Below, one piece after another: positions 11,511 through 25,083 of a stretch of 64,000 bases of DNA (the first letter of the stretch is position 1; each line of letters begins with the position of its first letter). The notes under the pieces were generated by a model. The model had not been told where the DNA came from and did not search any database. It was given only the letters and a program-made list of their open reading frames with translations. Position numbers and translations under genes: made by a program. The stretch comes from Cryptomeria japonica (Eukaryota; Streptophyta; Pinopsida; Cupressales; Cupressaceae), in assembly GCF_030272615.1 (NCBI RefSeq), contig NC_081411.1, positions 181,372,977 to 181,436,976 on the forward strand, read 5' to 3'.

Positions 11511-14199
11511 CATACCATATTTTTCTTATTGTTGATATTTTCTTAATATCTCATCTCTCCTCTTTCTAATCTTCCCTTGGGGAAATTACCTATTTTTCAC
11601 TTTAGAATTACTTGTTTGTCCTATCATTTGATCTATATACCTATATCAAATACTATGAACATTTAATATCTACATGAAATGATCTCATTCTTAATCTTTT
11701 ATACTCAAATTTTGACCAATATCATTTTAATTTTTTTATTCTTCTAGGTTTAAATGCATTAGTTGAAACAATCTTAGTGGTAATTTCATAAGTGATTAAA
11801 TGATTTTATCGTTATATAGGTTTATTTAAGTCAAATGTAAGCATTTTGAAGAAAAAATGTTAGTTATCAAATGGTCTTATGAATGAAATTAGTTGTTTCA
11901 ATTTTAATAATGAAAGAAAATTTTCTAAGGTGAAGTCATAAAAAATGTGAGAATGGAGATTGAGGAATTAGGTTTTGCTTGCACATTTTCACTTGACATG
12001 AACAAGATGTAAAACATGAATCCTTCACAAAAATATCAGAGCTTAGGTGAAGTGACTGTTGAGCTTCATATACCCAACACAACATACCCAAAAACTAATG
12101 ATTCTGGTCTATGCCAGAAACTGGTTTTGGGAGTATACTCTGAAACTCTATTATGAAATGACTAGGGTTAATTTGCTCTTGCATCTAAATATTATCTTAC
12201 TATTTAATGCCTATATTTGCAATTGTTACAAAGGCCAAGGGAATTAAATATTCCATAGAAACCAACTGCATAGTCAAATTTAATTGCTTTGACATGTGAT
12301 AGTGATGGAAGACATTGTCAACAAATGGATGCAAGAGAAACAAAAATCAAGGTTAGTGAAACAAAAGTGGAATTGGAAAATATCAAAATAGAATTGGCAT
12401 ATCAAGAGGTTATTCTGTTGAAGGATATAACTAAAATAACTCATGTTTAATAAAGTATTTAAAAAAACTTCATCATGTTGTAAAGTCCTATTCATAAGCC
12501 CACTTTTACTGAAAAGGTAATATAGTCGCTTGATTTTTAAAAGTTATTTTTATATTTTACAAATGTATTTTGAAATATTTAATTAAAATTTAATTGGTTT
12601 ATTTATTTATTGGGCTTCTTTTTAATAGTATTAGGATTTTTGGGGGGCATATTACACAGATTTTAGAAGAAAAATGGGAGTTGCAATTTTGACCTTATTT
12701 TTGGAGGATATATGATAGATAAATTGTATTGTTTTTAGTGAGATTTATGTTATTCTTAAGTTTAATGTGGAGCTAATTTTTCATCTTTAACTTGTAATCA
12801 ATCATAAATATTCAAAACCAATGCATGTTAGTGGTGTATATGTGAATTAAACTCTGTGTACATTTAGTTTTATAAGCATACTTTTGCTTTTCCTAGATTA
12901 CTGTTTATTTTCTAGTAATCCAAGTGGTTCTCTACATTTGTTCCATCATTTTTATCTCTCTTAAGGTGTTCCACTTTTCTCATTTTGCTTCATTTTGTAT
13001 ACTTTTTGATAAAAGGTATAAATAATGTAAAGAATCCCTATCATACAAGGGAGTGATCACTCTTAAAGTTTAAAGGAAAATCACATCTTACAGTAATTTT
13101 TCTAATGTTGCAAGTTTATGGCATTACTTGTCGCACGAGTCAATGAAATAATCAAATAAAATAAATTGACATAAAATATTGCTAACATTTTTTCAACAAA
13201 TTTACTGGAGATTTATATTTAAAGGAGCCTCCCTTGGAATGGAGATTGGTGACTCAAAGTGTGGAACCTAAAATCATCGTTAGTACGAGAAAGTATAAGT
13301 TGAAGCAATAATATAGCCACTTCGAAAGGAGTCATGTGATGAACCTACAAGAGAAATAAGATAATGCCTATAGAATCTAGAGAACAAAACTTGATTGATA
13401 TTATCTTTGTAGCACTACTTTGAGAGGGAAACCCCTCGATAGAGTTTCTACTTTTAATAAAATATATTCAAGGTACCTTCCAATTGGTAACCTATTGGAA
13501 GACATATTAATATATGCATTCAAAATTTTATACTAGCTATGAAGGGGAAATTTTGATTTAGCAATTTGCAACATAGAAGGAAGAAATCACTAAATCATTT
13601 TTCGCTTAAAATCCTTTACATTCAAAAGAGGGAAGGGAATCCACTAGATTCAGTCACAAATCAGATAAGGATTGGATATTGAATGGATTGATTAATTTGG
13701 ATAGGTGTTTTCCTCTCTTTTGTAAGTTGAAATGCTGATTTAATGTAAAGTACTGAAAAACGAAGGTAAAACTGAGAAAATAGTGAGCTACAAATGTGAA
13801 ATTCTCGTGTGAACCTAAATATGAGTAGTATAAGTTGAGTCAGATTTGCCCCTAAAAAATTCTCCTAAAAATACGGGACCATGACGCAACACCACAGTCC
13901 TCCAAACTTTTCACATGCCAAAAAGGGTTGATTCGTTTCTGTAAATAAAACTTATTATGAGAAGTACAACTCTGCACTTGTTTCCTATACAAAAATAAAA
14001 GGAAATAGGTTGGGAATAGGGGCTTTCCTTAGGTCAAACCTTTGTTTTGAAATTAACCATGAAATTGAGATAAATATAATTGACATGATTGAAAGGAAAG
14101 ATTCTCTTTTTGAGGGAGATGTTGAATTATGACTAAAAATTGAATGATTATACTTGTGAAGTTTTGCTTGCCTCCACATGGAACTAGGGTTTTATGCAA
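11511..14199. other. AT-rich intergenic DNA, nothing recognised
   Basis: No coding motifs, RNA genes or clear repeats were seen. The open frames here (12059-12247, 12280-12495, 13985-14179) are short and lack family features. Confidence 0.5.
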
Positions 14200-14710
14200 A
14201 AGGATGTAGATCTCCACTTCAATGCTTGAATCTTGACTTTATTGGTGCTCCAAGGCTTGGAGGAAGATTGAAAATGCTCAATTGCTCTTGAATGCTTGGA
14301 TGCTTGATCTCTTGTGTATGCTCAATGCTTCTTGATTTTTGTGGATGCTCAAATGAGAGGGGAAATCCTCTTTATATACTTTCTTGTCGGGGAAATTGGC
14401 TAATTTTCCAACATGAGCCGATATGAAGAGGGAAATCCCGCTCAAATTTGAAAAGTGAAAATGGGTTATAAGAGGGCCCAATTTAGGAAGGACCATGGTA
14501 TGGCACCATGCTCCCAGTGAGGACCAGGGTGCTATGCCTTGGTCCTACCCTATTTTGGGTCAAGATCAAGGTGCAGGATAAGTGGAAAATCAAAGCTTTT
14601 GGTATTTATGATAGGTATGAGCATAATCGGGTCTTCAATTGAGCTAAGGGGCACAAACACTGTGAAGACACAAATACAGTCAAAATTATAGGGGGTGCAA
14701 TTTTAGGACA
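14200..14710 (-). repeat. Probable 3' LTR portion of a decayed Gypsy element
   Basis: On the minus strand the segment starts TGTCCTAAAATTGCACCCCC at 14710 and carries a good TATATAAAGAGG promoter word near 14371-14382. It lies just downstream of a Gypsy integrase remnant in the same orientation, as a 3' LTR should. The left limit is not resolved and no partner LTR was found. Confidence 0.45.
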
Positions 14711-14869
14711 CTATACTAGTTAATACCAATCACACATTGAAAAATAGGGTTTATAGCTTTGTCTTTACCTTTGTAAGGATTTGTACTCAAAGCTTGAAAT
14801 TATATAGTTGGGATAAAATGTTCATTGGTTCTCACTTGGCATCTTCAAGTTGTAAATGATTTCATTGGA

Positions 14870-15760
14870 CTAGAAACAGTCAATCAAATGATTTTCAAGG
14901 TGCTTGGTATTCTTGTCCAACATAGTCTCAAGTACTAAAAAGATCAAGCCTTCCTCATTCAATACTAGTAGCTTCATTTGTATGAAAGTAGTCATCATAA
15001 ACACTTTCTTGAGGCAAGAGACATGAAAAACTTGATAGATATTAAAAGAGAGAGGAAGTATAAATTTATATGCCATGTCACCAATTCATTGGACCCCTTG
15101 ATAAGAGCCATAAGATTTGGGCGCAAGTTAACATATCATCATAGTTGTCCTACATTGGCATTTTTCTTTCAGAGATGGAGAAAAAAAAACCTAATCTATA
15201 ATGGCAACTTGATATCTTCTATTAAATGTTGATCCACTTTTTGTTTCATGTGACTTTGGGCTAACATTAGATTGGCTTTGAGGATTTGATAAATTTCCTC
15301 ACATCTAGCTAGAGTATTGTCAATTGTTGCAACCCTGGAAAATCATAGAGGATAAGTACACAAGGAAGGTGAGTGATACTGTAGATGAATTCAAGAGGTA
15401 TAATCTTTGAAGCACTATGATACAAGGTATTGTACTACCACTTAGTAAGAGGTAACCATCTAACCCATTAGTTACATTTCTTAGACATAAAATAACATTT
15501 ATAAGTTTCAAGTCATTTGTCATCAACTATAGTTTGGCCATTAGTTTGATAGTGATGTGTCAAACTCAAGGTCAAATGATCTTATAATTTGAATAATTTC
15601 GTATAAATAACATAAAGTGAAGTAATCTAGTGGCTTGAACGGTTTCCTTATTAGTTTATTGACAAACATCACATGATATGAAAATATTGGTAACATCATG
15701 CTTGAGACCTTTCCAAAAGAAATATTATTTGAATTTTTAATGTCTTCAAAATTATTGAGT
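14870..15760 (-). mobile_element. Ty3/Gypsy integrase remnant
   Basis: Minus-strand reading gives, in order, an integrase zinc-finger-like piece (YFFWKGLKHDV...CDVCQ, near 15640-15730), core pieces resembling WLPL.E.WYNT.YH (about 15420-15480), VATIDNTLARCEEIYQIL (about 15280-15340) and the C-terminal YQVFHVSCLKK signature (near 15000-15040). The order matches the integrase end of chromovirus-type Gypsy pol. It is a heavily decayed fossil with many breaks; the rest of pol is not present to the right. Confidence 0.65.
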
Positions 15761-18700
15761 GATATATGGGAAAATTAATCCTATTATAACGTTTGCATTA
15801 TCCTAGGTTAATCCTTCTCGCATACAAAATCAGAAAGTAATGAATGAGCTGAACCTATACCACAAGGAAGAGCCAAGCTATCTTGGAGTTACCCTGTTTG
15901 TTTTATTGTATGTGATGGGGATTTGTTGAGTGTGTGAAATGAACTAGGCTAAAGAAGGATAAATTAGAAAAGTTTGAATAAATGAAAAAAATACAAATAA
16001 AAAAGATAGAAGAGGAGGATAAATCTTGAAGTGAAATGTAAAGAAGAATCTAGTTCTGAAATTTGGAGCTAACTAGGCAAGATGATAGCATTGTTCACTA
16101 GTGTGCAAGCCATGTGTAGATGAGAACTCATGTAAAATATGGTTTGAGTAGGGATTTGGGTAGTTATCCTCAAAATATGAGGAAAAAATAGGACACTAGT
16201 GGTGGGTGCTATAGTTCTAGTGTTTGGGTTGATCAAAGTTTGGAAATGACTCTCATAGTCTACTTTGTCCATTGGTACCATCATTGTAGTCTGAATCCTT
16301 TGGATCTGCACATACACACAAGAAATAAGGGAAATATTATGTTGTATATGGGTTTAACCTAGTCAAACCTCATGTTGGTATTCCCACCTCCACAAAAAAA
16401 ATGATGAATGGTAACAACCGTGCATGCTCTTGCAGGAGTAAAGGAAAAATAAATAACAATGGCGTTCATATGGAAATGATACATTAGATGTGAATACCTA
16501 GCATGGATCCCACAAAAAGTGTTAATTAAGTCCTATAAATGTTATTACCCAACATGATAAATGATAAGAAACAAAAATTCTCATTTGTAGATAACAACGT
16601 GCTTGATAATAACCTTAGACTTCTCATCTTGATTGATTGCTAGAGAGATTGACTAGATTGCATGCTTAGATAGATTATTAATTTTTTTAAATGAGGGAGG
16701 GAGAGATCATATTTTACTTCTTTTTGTGATAAGTGCATGAGTTTAGGCCGACAATAAGGTCATTTTCATTAAGGGTTCAAAGCCAACATTTGAACTTTCA
16801 AATTTAAAGCCAAATTAGCTGGACATCAGTGCATAGCGCTAGTGTCCCTCCATATTTGGTTATCTGAATGGCTAGGCACCATAGGATGTAACTAGGTTTA
16901 CCAGTTTGAATCTAAGAGAAGCTTGTTCACTCAAGATAAGGCATAACCACAAAAATGGGAGCTAAACCTACTGTGAAATTATAAGTGGCAACATTTTATG
17001 ATATTACATCGAGTAACCTGCAATCTAGGGCATGAATGAATTTTTTTGAAGTGAGGCTTAACTTGAGATTTGGGGCCTACCTAAATCTTTCCATTCAATG
17101 TAAATATTTGTCTTGACCATTAGAACTTTAGAAAATTGAGTACCTCCATTCAAAGGTTGTATGATGTCATATAATTTTGTTTAGTAACCCATTCGTACTA
17201 AATCTTATCCATCTAAATGGAAACTAAGATAGAAAGAGAAAAATATCACTTCCTCTACATACTAATAGGATATTGCATAAAAAATATTATCCTAACCTTC
17301 TTATTGATCATAACCTTCCATTTTTGTTACCCATTTTGTTTTAGGGGAAGACGCTCATTGCTGCAAGAAAGATTTAAAAATATAATTATCAATGTCGATC
17401 TATAATTTATTAACCAAGATGTAAGGATGATAGTGTTCATCAATATGAAAGATAGACAACATTTTTTTTATATGTAGATTTAGCCAAATTGCACCTTGTC
17501 AATTTCTTGTTGAGGAAAGTGTGTGGCCTACCTTTTTGCATTACCACAACACTGATGTTAGATAGTTAATGTAAAAAGAATAGCATTCAAGAATGAAGGG
17601 TTTGGTAATTTAATTTGGTATGACCAAAATTGGAGTAGAACACATGGAAATTTTGAGAGTAATAAATGTCAAATAAATTTCATCAATCCAAATTGTTAGG
17701 AAAATGGATGTTTTACACCTTGCATGAGAAAATAAATATATTTAATTATGCAAAATAAATATTTTTTGTGATGTATATTTATAGATGTGTTTAACCACAT
17801 TAAATATTTATTTGGGTCCACTTTCAAAGCTCTCTAGGATATCAATTAGATATGTTATGTATGAGTTACACACTAAAAATATATAATATTTGAAAAAATT
17901 AGCGCAAAAAATTAAATGTTGGGTTCAATGGTTTTGTTCTCTTGTAGTTTTGAGACACATACTTTCACAAATACAACTTAGTATTTTTGTGTGTTCTTCA
18001 TTCTATAAAAGCATCACATATTTAGTGGTTTAGGGCCATCATTATTTGTATTGATTTCTTTAAAGAGTGCATATACAAAGCATAAAATGGGATTGGTGGT
18101 TGCATGGTTACCCATTATATGTAGACACTTGTCAAGGATTCATTGAAGGAGAAAGTATTCATGTTTTAAATACATTGAAATATTTCAAAATTAAGTAATA
18201 AATTTGAGTGTGAATAATTTTCAAGACTCTGTTATTTTTCCATTAGGGTTTTGTTTATCTTGTGCTATCTTGATTGTGTGTTTGTCCATTCTTTTGTGTG
18301 GTAGATTCTAAGTAATTCATATTTTGTTAAGTTATGAATAAGGTTCTACTAAGTACTTGCAACCCTTGGTATGAGTAGTTTATTGTACATAATTGAATCA
18401 ATAGCCTTACAAGAAAATAATTAAGTAATTTTAGGGTCACAAGTGTGCTTTCAAACTTAAGTTGTTACAAATTTGGACATTGACAAAGATTTAACTAATG
18501 AGTTTTTTGTTTGGATTCATTTTATGAGGGTTCAGGGTGATTTTTTTCTAGAGATACCTTGGATATAAATTGACCCCACAATTGATTTTAGAGGACCCAA
18601 AAACATATGGTTCAATTATAAAAATGATATATTTTGGATTCAATTTTTTTTTTTCCATTTTAAGGGCTATAAAGGAATTTTTGACTACAAAAAGTTTGTG

Positions 18701-20220
18701 CAACTATATGAAATCAATGTAGCAATACAATGTGTTAATCAACATCGATAAAAAATATTTTTTGACAAATATGTAGTAATTACTATGATACGAAGTCTAC
18801 AAAAACAATAAAAAAATTAGAAAAAAACACTAGTTGGTCAACCATATGAAAGGTGAGTTTTGAATTTCAATTTTTCTTTTTAATAAATACCAATCCCTAT
18901 TCATGGGAGGCCTAGAAATTTGTCACAACCAATCCCTCATCTCTTTGGTTGCATTGGGTCACATGAATTATCCACAACAACCTAGCACCCTAAATACACA
19001 ACCAACAATGGAGTAAGGAAGGAACTTATTGCTAGCCACTATACAAACACCAAAATTTTCTTACAAAGCTTAATTAAACTATTTATTTTCTATAGCACAT
19101 AAATTGTAACCAAGTATCACATATTTTTAACCCATCTATGTGTCAAAACTATATCTTCAAGCACTATGTAGTGGTTTAAGTTCAATAATCAAATTTTGTT
19201 ATTTATGTTAAATTTTATTGCTTAAAGTTAAAATTGCTCTAGAGTGTTTAAAATGTGGGGTAACTTAACAAAATGGGGCCACCAAAGGGGGGTCTTAAGA
19301 TGCCACTTTTTTTTCTTGAAATCAAGAAATTTTGATCTTGGATGAGAAATTGAAGATAGTTAAGCTTAAAATTCAAAGGTGCAACAAGAGGAAGAGTTCT
19401 AGTACTTTGAATATACTTTCTAAACTATTTTTCTTTTTCATTTTTTTAATGGTGGAGATTAAGGAGTTCAAAAAGAGTAGTCACACAAAGTAGTCCTATT
19501 TTTATCAAAAAAATATAACATAGTGTTTGGTGTAGCCCCTCTAAAATGTTAACTTTCATTTAGTATTTGAAAAATAGCTTCAATGATAAATTAGGTAACA
19601 CTATGTAGTTTATGCCACATTGTCTACTATTTTTTAATGAAGATGTTATTTTTTACTAATTTTCAATGTGGACACATCTTGAAAAATAGAAAATTTAGCA
19701 TACTTCATGTAAATATATTTATAAACTAATTAAAAATTTAACTTAATTTAATTTTAATACGTGTAGAATGGAGTCTAATTTCTAAAAATATATTTTGTTT
19801 CAAAATTTGATGAATCAATAATAAACTATACCCAAAACACAACTCATTATTTTTTGACAAAAAACAAATGCACTAATGAAGGAAATCAAACATGAAAATG
19901 TTAACAAACTCAAAACATGAAAAAAAATTACATGGTTAGATATCCAAGAGATAGCTTAATGTCATTGTAGTATTTTTTAAATTTGCATTGAAAAAATGTG
20001 CAAACCTAATGGAGAGCACACTAAAACAGTGTGAGAATTTTTACTTTTTATAAAAAACACATCTTTGGGCATGAAATGGTCACCCAACCATTTGGGTTGG
20101 ATGCCCAAAAAAAATCCAATCCAAAAGATTGGAAATTCCCAATGCAGATAATAGCATGAGTGCATAATAATATACTCACATTATTTGAATGCATTATTGA
20201 CATAACACGAGCACATTATA
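15761..20220. other. AT-rich intergenic DNA, nothing recognised
   Basis: Over 4 kb with no convincing gene, RNA or structured repeat. Scattered short frames (16069-16317, 17217-17405, 19977-20165) show no family motifs. Some of this is probably decayed retroelement sequence that I cannot place by eye. Confidence 0.5.
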
Positions 20221-20524
20221 ATGCACTCACATTGTTATACAATAAAATCAAATTTTTTTTTTTTTTCTCCCACCCATTCTAAACACCTATCTTTCTCCCC
20301 TCTTTATTTCTCTTCCTACCCCTTTCCTTACACCTCTCTCTATTGTTTCCTCTCTTTCTTTTGTAAGTTGTCACCTCTACCTCTCAAATTCTCTCTCTCT
20401 CTAGGTTGTTAGGTATCTCCCTCCCTCCCTCCATCCCTCTCTACCTCCTTCTCTCACTCCTTACTCCAATTCTCCTCCCTTCCATCCCTCTACTTCCTTA
20501 TCTTAATATTTCTAAATTATTCAT

Positions 20525-20580
20525 GGATTAGGGTTTAGGCCTTAGGGTTTAGAGATTAGGGATTAGATTTTAGGGTTTAT
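20525..20580 (+). repeat. Degenerate telomere-like repeats (TTAGGGTTTAGG-type), block 1
   Basis: Several imperfect copies of the plant telomere word TTTAGGG occur in a row, interrupting the pyrimidine-rich tract. Confidence 0.6.
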
Positions 20581-21079
20581 GAATGATGATTAATATTTGA
20601 TTAATCTTTTACTTCTCACTCTCTACCTCTCACCTTCTCTCTATAGAAATAATTCCTTTTATCTATCCCTCTCTTATCTCCGCCCTCTCTAGGTCTCTCT
20701 ATATGTTCATCTCTCCCTCTCCCTCTCCCTCCCTCCCTTTCTTCTTTTATCTTTCTCTCTTGTTCTCTCTCATATCTCTCCATTCTCTATACTTTTACCT
20801 CTTCCTCCCACCCAACCTCTCTCTCTCTCACTCTCTCCCCTCTCTAGATCTCTCCTTATGTCACTATCCACCTCTCCATCTATGTCTCATTACCCAAATC
20901 TATCTCACCTCTCTCTCCCCATCTAGGAGAACAACATCTCTCTCCCCCTCAAGTTCTCTTAGTCCAGGCTCTCAATCTCTACCTCCCTTGCTCCTTATCC
21001 CTCTCTCTTTGTGAAATCTCTCATTATCTTTTCTCCCCCCCCCCCCTCTCTCTCTATCCTCTCTAGTCATTAACTCCTT

Positions 21080-21215
21080 ATGTATAGGGTTTGGGGTTGA
21101 CAGTATTAGTATAGGGTTTAGAATATATGTTTGATGGTATGGGGCTAAGGTATTAGTATGGGGTTGACAGTATTAGTATTAGTATGGTATGGGGTTGACA
21201 GTATTAGTATAGGCA
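21080..21215 (+). repeat. Telomere-like words and a GGGGTTGACAGTATTAGTAT minirepeat
   Basis: TAGGGTTTGGGG- and TAGGGTTTAG-type words are mixed with about four copies of a unit near GGGGTTGACAGTATTAGTAT. Confidence 0.6.
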
Positions 21216-21539
21216 TTTTGATACTTCCCTTTCTCTTCTTCTCCCCCTCCCTTTGTTATCTCTTTCACCTTTCTCTCCCCCCCCCGCCTCTCTCTCTCTA
21301 TATATTCTCTAGATTGTTACCTCTCTCTTTTTCTCTCTATGCCTTCATCTATCTAACCTCTCTATCTCTCTCCATCCCTACCTCTCTATCGATCCTCCCA
21401 TTTATCCTTCACTGTCTTCTCTCTATATCTTTGTCTCATCTTCCTAAGTCTCTTTCTTCCTCTCTTTTTTATTCCTTCTCTACTTATCAGGCTCCCACCA
21501 TCTCTAGGATTAAGTGTGTATGGTTTAAGTTCAAGGGTA

Positions 21540-21690
21540 TTGGTGTAAGGCTTATAATTGAGGGTTTAATATATATTATGTATGGTTGGGCTTACATTTC
21601 ATATATGGTTTAGGGTATAGGGTTGAGGGTATATGGTTTAGGTTTGAGGGTATGGGATATATGGTTGACGATATTGGTACTGACCACTCT
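21540..21690 (+). repeat. Degenerate telomere-like repeats, block 3
   Basis: Words such as GGTTTAGGGTATAGGGTTGAGGGT recur in imperfect form. This is consistent with a diverged interstitial telomere-like array continuing past the pyrimidine-rich tract. Confidence 0.55.
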
Positions 21691-22791
21691 TATGCGATTG
21701 GATTTTTTATCATATCTTATGCAAAGGTTATCATAGGAATACTTAGTTTGGTGCTTAAAATGAACCTAGTATTAGATGTGGATGTTTTAGCATTATTTGA
21801 TGTTATTCATATTTCATTATGGTTAACTTTATTATATTTTGTGTAGGATTGTTTATTAAGTAGCAACATTAGGAAACCCACAAGAGGACTTAATTTATGT
21901 TAATATTTATCTTCTGCATGTGCATTTGTTATAATTAATTTCATAATGACTTATTGATGTAATTTGATTTGTTAAAAAAGTATTGTTTCCTTGTTACATT
22001 GGTTAGTTAGATGTTGTCCTTTATGGTTCTTTAGTAGGGCATTACATGGATTCATGATAGAGTCTATATCTATGCCAAATTTGTAAAGTGTCATGTGGTG
22101 AATAATTTTCAGATTTTCCAGTAATAAAGATATTTCCTCGTTGAGAATTCATCTCAATGTGATGCTTACTCTCAATGCATGAATATCACTATAGTTGTGA
22201 TTCTTTTTGGGTTCAACACTTCCTTAGCATGAATAATGTGCAAGACTAGGAATACTGAGAAGGAAAATTAGTGCAACTCATAGTTTAGGGATTTGTGGTA
22301 CATGGTATATATTTGTCATGAACCTTTTTGGCTCAATCAAGTTCACCGACAATAGTAGTAGCTTCATTTCCAATCTTATTCAGCTAGAGGTCAAATGTAG
22401 GTCAAATTCCATATCTAGGATCCAAAGTCTTTTCTTTGAGGGGTTGCGATTTTACATTACATACTATTGAAATATTCAAATGTTGATGATTAATACTAGT
22501 AACTCACAATGCTAGATATTAATAAATCATATGTACTTGGAGGATCTTAAATCCTTTCCTATGCAATCTTTCATTGTTGAGGCTTAAGGTCAGATTGTAT
22601 CTTGATTCTATTTAACACAAACTCAGAGCTCTTATTTTCATTGTAAAAAATATTAAAATGACATCTATATGAATGTGTTTAGTAATTGTATGTTAATATT
22701 TGATTCTACATTGGGTTTGATTTAGGCAACTACACATTAAACTCGATCATTAGGAATCTTGATATTAAATTTTGGTGTAAGAGAAAATGGG
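21691..22791. other. Intergenic DNA, nothing recognised
   Basis: No coding motif or repeat was seen between the telomere-like segment and the Copia insertion. Confidence 0.5.
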
Positions 22792-22796
22792 TATAA
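22792..22796. repeat. Target-site duplication TATAA (left)
   Basis: Abuts the left LTR and matches 29400-29404. Confidence 0.85.
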
Positions 22797-23438
22797 TGTG
22801 AGATTCTACGAGAAGCGAGAACCGAGCCAAGATCTGATGTCGGTCGTAGATCACATGCAACTCCTCACACAACAAATGATCAAAGATCAAAATAGCTTAA
22901 TGAAGATAATTTCGATATGAGAGAGAAATAGAGACAAAGAAGAGAATTTGGAGAAGACTCTCACCGAGTGATCACTTCACCTGCTTGACTAGTGAAGGTG
23001 AGAGTATAGTGCTTATTATATAGAAAAATATAAGCATATACATCCAAGGGGTGCATTAACTCCTATTCCCCATAAAAAGTGGGAGGTTTTACCTTTTTGG
23101 TAAATGCCAAAACATGTGGCATAACCTCCTTACATGAAGACAAAAAAGGAGTTGAGAAAGTTGGCACATAAGGCCAAAAGAGGGTGTGAAACCCAACTAC
23201 CCCATAACCCACTTAGGAAATGACAAAATAGTGGTTATGAGAGGTGGCACAACAAGCCAAAAGAGGGTGTGTAACTCAACTACCCATGTGAGGTGGAGAG
23301 TTACACATGTAGCTGAAGTATTTCGCCACGTGTCCTCATATAAACCACTCCTATTAACCTAAGCAAGCTTAAATAATATATGTGTAGGAAAAAATAAATA
23401 TCCCCTAACATAAGGAAAATAAAAAACCTACACTAACA
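22797..23438 (-). repeat. 3' LTR of the Copia element
   Basis: 642 bases, co-linear with 28758-29399. The minus strand starts TGTTAGTGTAGG at 23438. The PPT (TTAAGGGGGGGGGG) lies immediately to its right. Confidence 0.92.
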
Positions 23439-23610
23439 CCCCCCCCCCCTTAAGCATAGCTTAGGTGGGTGAAAATATGGGTCCCAGCAAATGCAACCAT
23501 GTTAGGTACCCATGTACATAGATAGCCCCTCCCAAAAGAAGAAGCCCCCCCATAAGAGGAATAGCCCCCTCCCCCACCCCGCCCTAAATAAGGAGAGAAA
23601 GAAAGGAGGA

Positions 23611-25083
23611 CTAAGAAGTCCCTCCTGCAGTAGACACCTGTCGTATCCCAAGCAGAGATCGCAAATGAAGGAACTTGCTTTCGATGAAGGGTTTGGTGAA
23701 GATGTCCGCAGTTTGCTCCATTGTAGAACAATACTTAAGAATGAGCTCCCGAATATAGTGCATATGTATCTCAATGTGTTTCGTCCTCTGGTGATGAACT
23801 GGATTTCTTGAGATCTGTATAGCACTTTGATTATCACAAAAGATGATAGTAGGCTTCCTAACTGGAATACCAAACTCAGTGAGAATATTCTGAAGCCAAA
23901 TAGCCTCAGTGGTGGCATTAACTGCCCCTCGATACTCAGCCTCTGTTGATGAAAGAGCAATTGCAGACTGCTTCTTACTCGACCAACAAACTGGACCAGA
24001 ACCAAGTGAGAAGCAATACCTTGAAGTGGATTTGCAATCTTGAGAATCACCTGCCCAATCTGAATCCGTATATCCCACCAAGTCAATATCCATGCCTGCT
24101 GCATACTGAATTCCATAATTGTGAGTACCCTGAATGTAGTGGAGAATCCGCTTAGCTGCTTTCCAATGCAACTCATGTGGCTCCCGCATGAATCCAGAGA
24201 CCATGCCCACCGCATATGAAATGTCAGGTCTCGTATGAGTCAAGTAGATGAGGCTCCCAACAATTTGTCGATATAAAGTGCTATCAACCAAGGGTGAAGA
24301 GCACTTAGCCTCAAGTTTGACCCCAGACAAAAAAGGAGTAGGTGTAGGCTTACAGTCGGCCATGCGAAATCTAGAGAGCATATCGAGTGCATACTTAGGT
24401 TGTCCAAGAAAGATGCCTGAAGAAGATTGAGTAATCTCAATTCCCAAGAAGTAATGTAGAAGACCCAAGTCTGACATTAGAAATCTATCATGTAGAGCAG
24501 TTTTCACTACCTTGATGGTGGATGAGTGACTCCCTGCGATCAACAAGTCATCAACATAGAGAACTAGAAATGTGAGAGTATCATCTTGGTGCAGAATATA
24601 GACGTTTGGATCAGAAAGGCATCGAGTAAAGCCAACTGTCAGAAGGAAGGAGTCCATCTTGGCATACCAAGCTTGAGGAGCTTATTTGAGGCCATAGAGA
24701 GACTTTCGAAGTCGACACACAAGTGAAGAATCTTGAACAAACCCTTGTGGCTTCTCCATGTAGATTTCCTCCTGAAGGTCACCATGAAGAAATGCACTCT
24801 TGACATCCATCTGATGAACTTTCCAACGATGGGTTGCAACAATAGCAAGGACAAGCTGGATGGAATTCATCTTAGCAATTGGAGCAAAAGTCTCAGAGTA
24901 ATCAACCCCTGGAACTTGGGAAAAGCCTTTTGCTACCAAGCGAGCCTTATACTTATCAAGCAACCCATCTGCTGCAAATTTTGTTCGATAGATCCACTTG
25001 CATCGAACAAGTTTCCTTCCCTTAGGAAGAGGAACTAAATCCCATGTGTGATTCATTTCTAAGGAATTAAACTCTTCTTGCAT
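23611..25083 (-). mobile_element. Copia reverse transcriptase and RNase H region
   Basis: Reading leftwards, the RT starts with the NHTWDLVPLPKGRK and RCKWIYRTK motifs and includes DVKSAFLHGDL. It then shows the catalytic LYVDDLLIAG segment, the SSTEAEYRG and CDNQSAI motifs of RNase H, and RTKHIEI near the end. Together these enzymes copy element RNA to DNA. The fossil is broken; see the whole-element entry. Confidence 0.9.

Larger units (their letters stand above)
20250..21490 (+). repeat. Pyrimidine-rich low-complexity tract (CTCTCC/TCTCTC-like)
   Basis: The plus strand is dominated by C and T in words such as CTCTCTCT, CCCTCC and TCTCCC through most of 20255-21060 and 21220-21490, including a C run near 21037-21046. 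Open frames here (20221-20412, 20703-21014, 21158-21613) are rich in Ser, Leu and Pro simply because of the composition. The tract is interrupted by telomere-like segments. Confidence 0.8.

Noticed and set aside
14978-15232. Plus-strand 84-residue frame
   Set aside because: Antisense to the Gypsy integrase remnant, which explains the sequence better.
20221-21613. Ser/Leu/Pro-rich open frames in the pyrimidine tract
   Set aside because: They arise from CTCTCC-like composition; there is no conserved motif and the period follows the repeat.
23502-24440. Alternative frames overlapping the Copia RNase H region
   Set aside because: Shadows of the RT/RNase H frame, which carries the family motifs.
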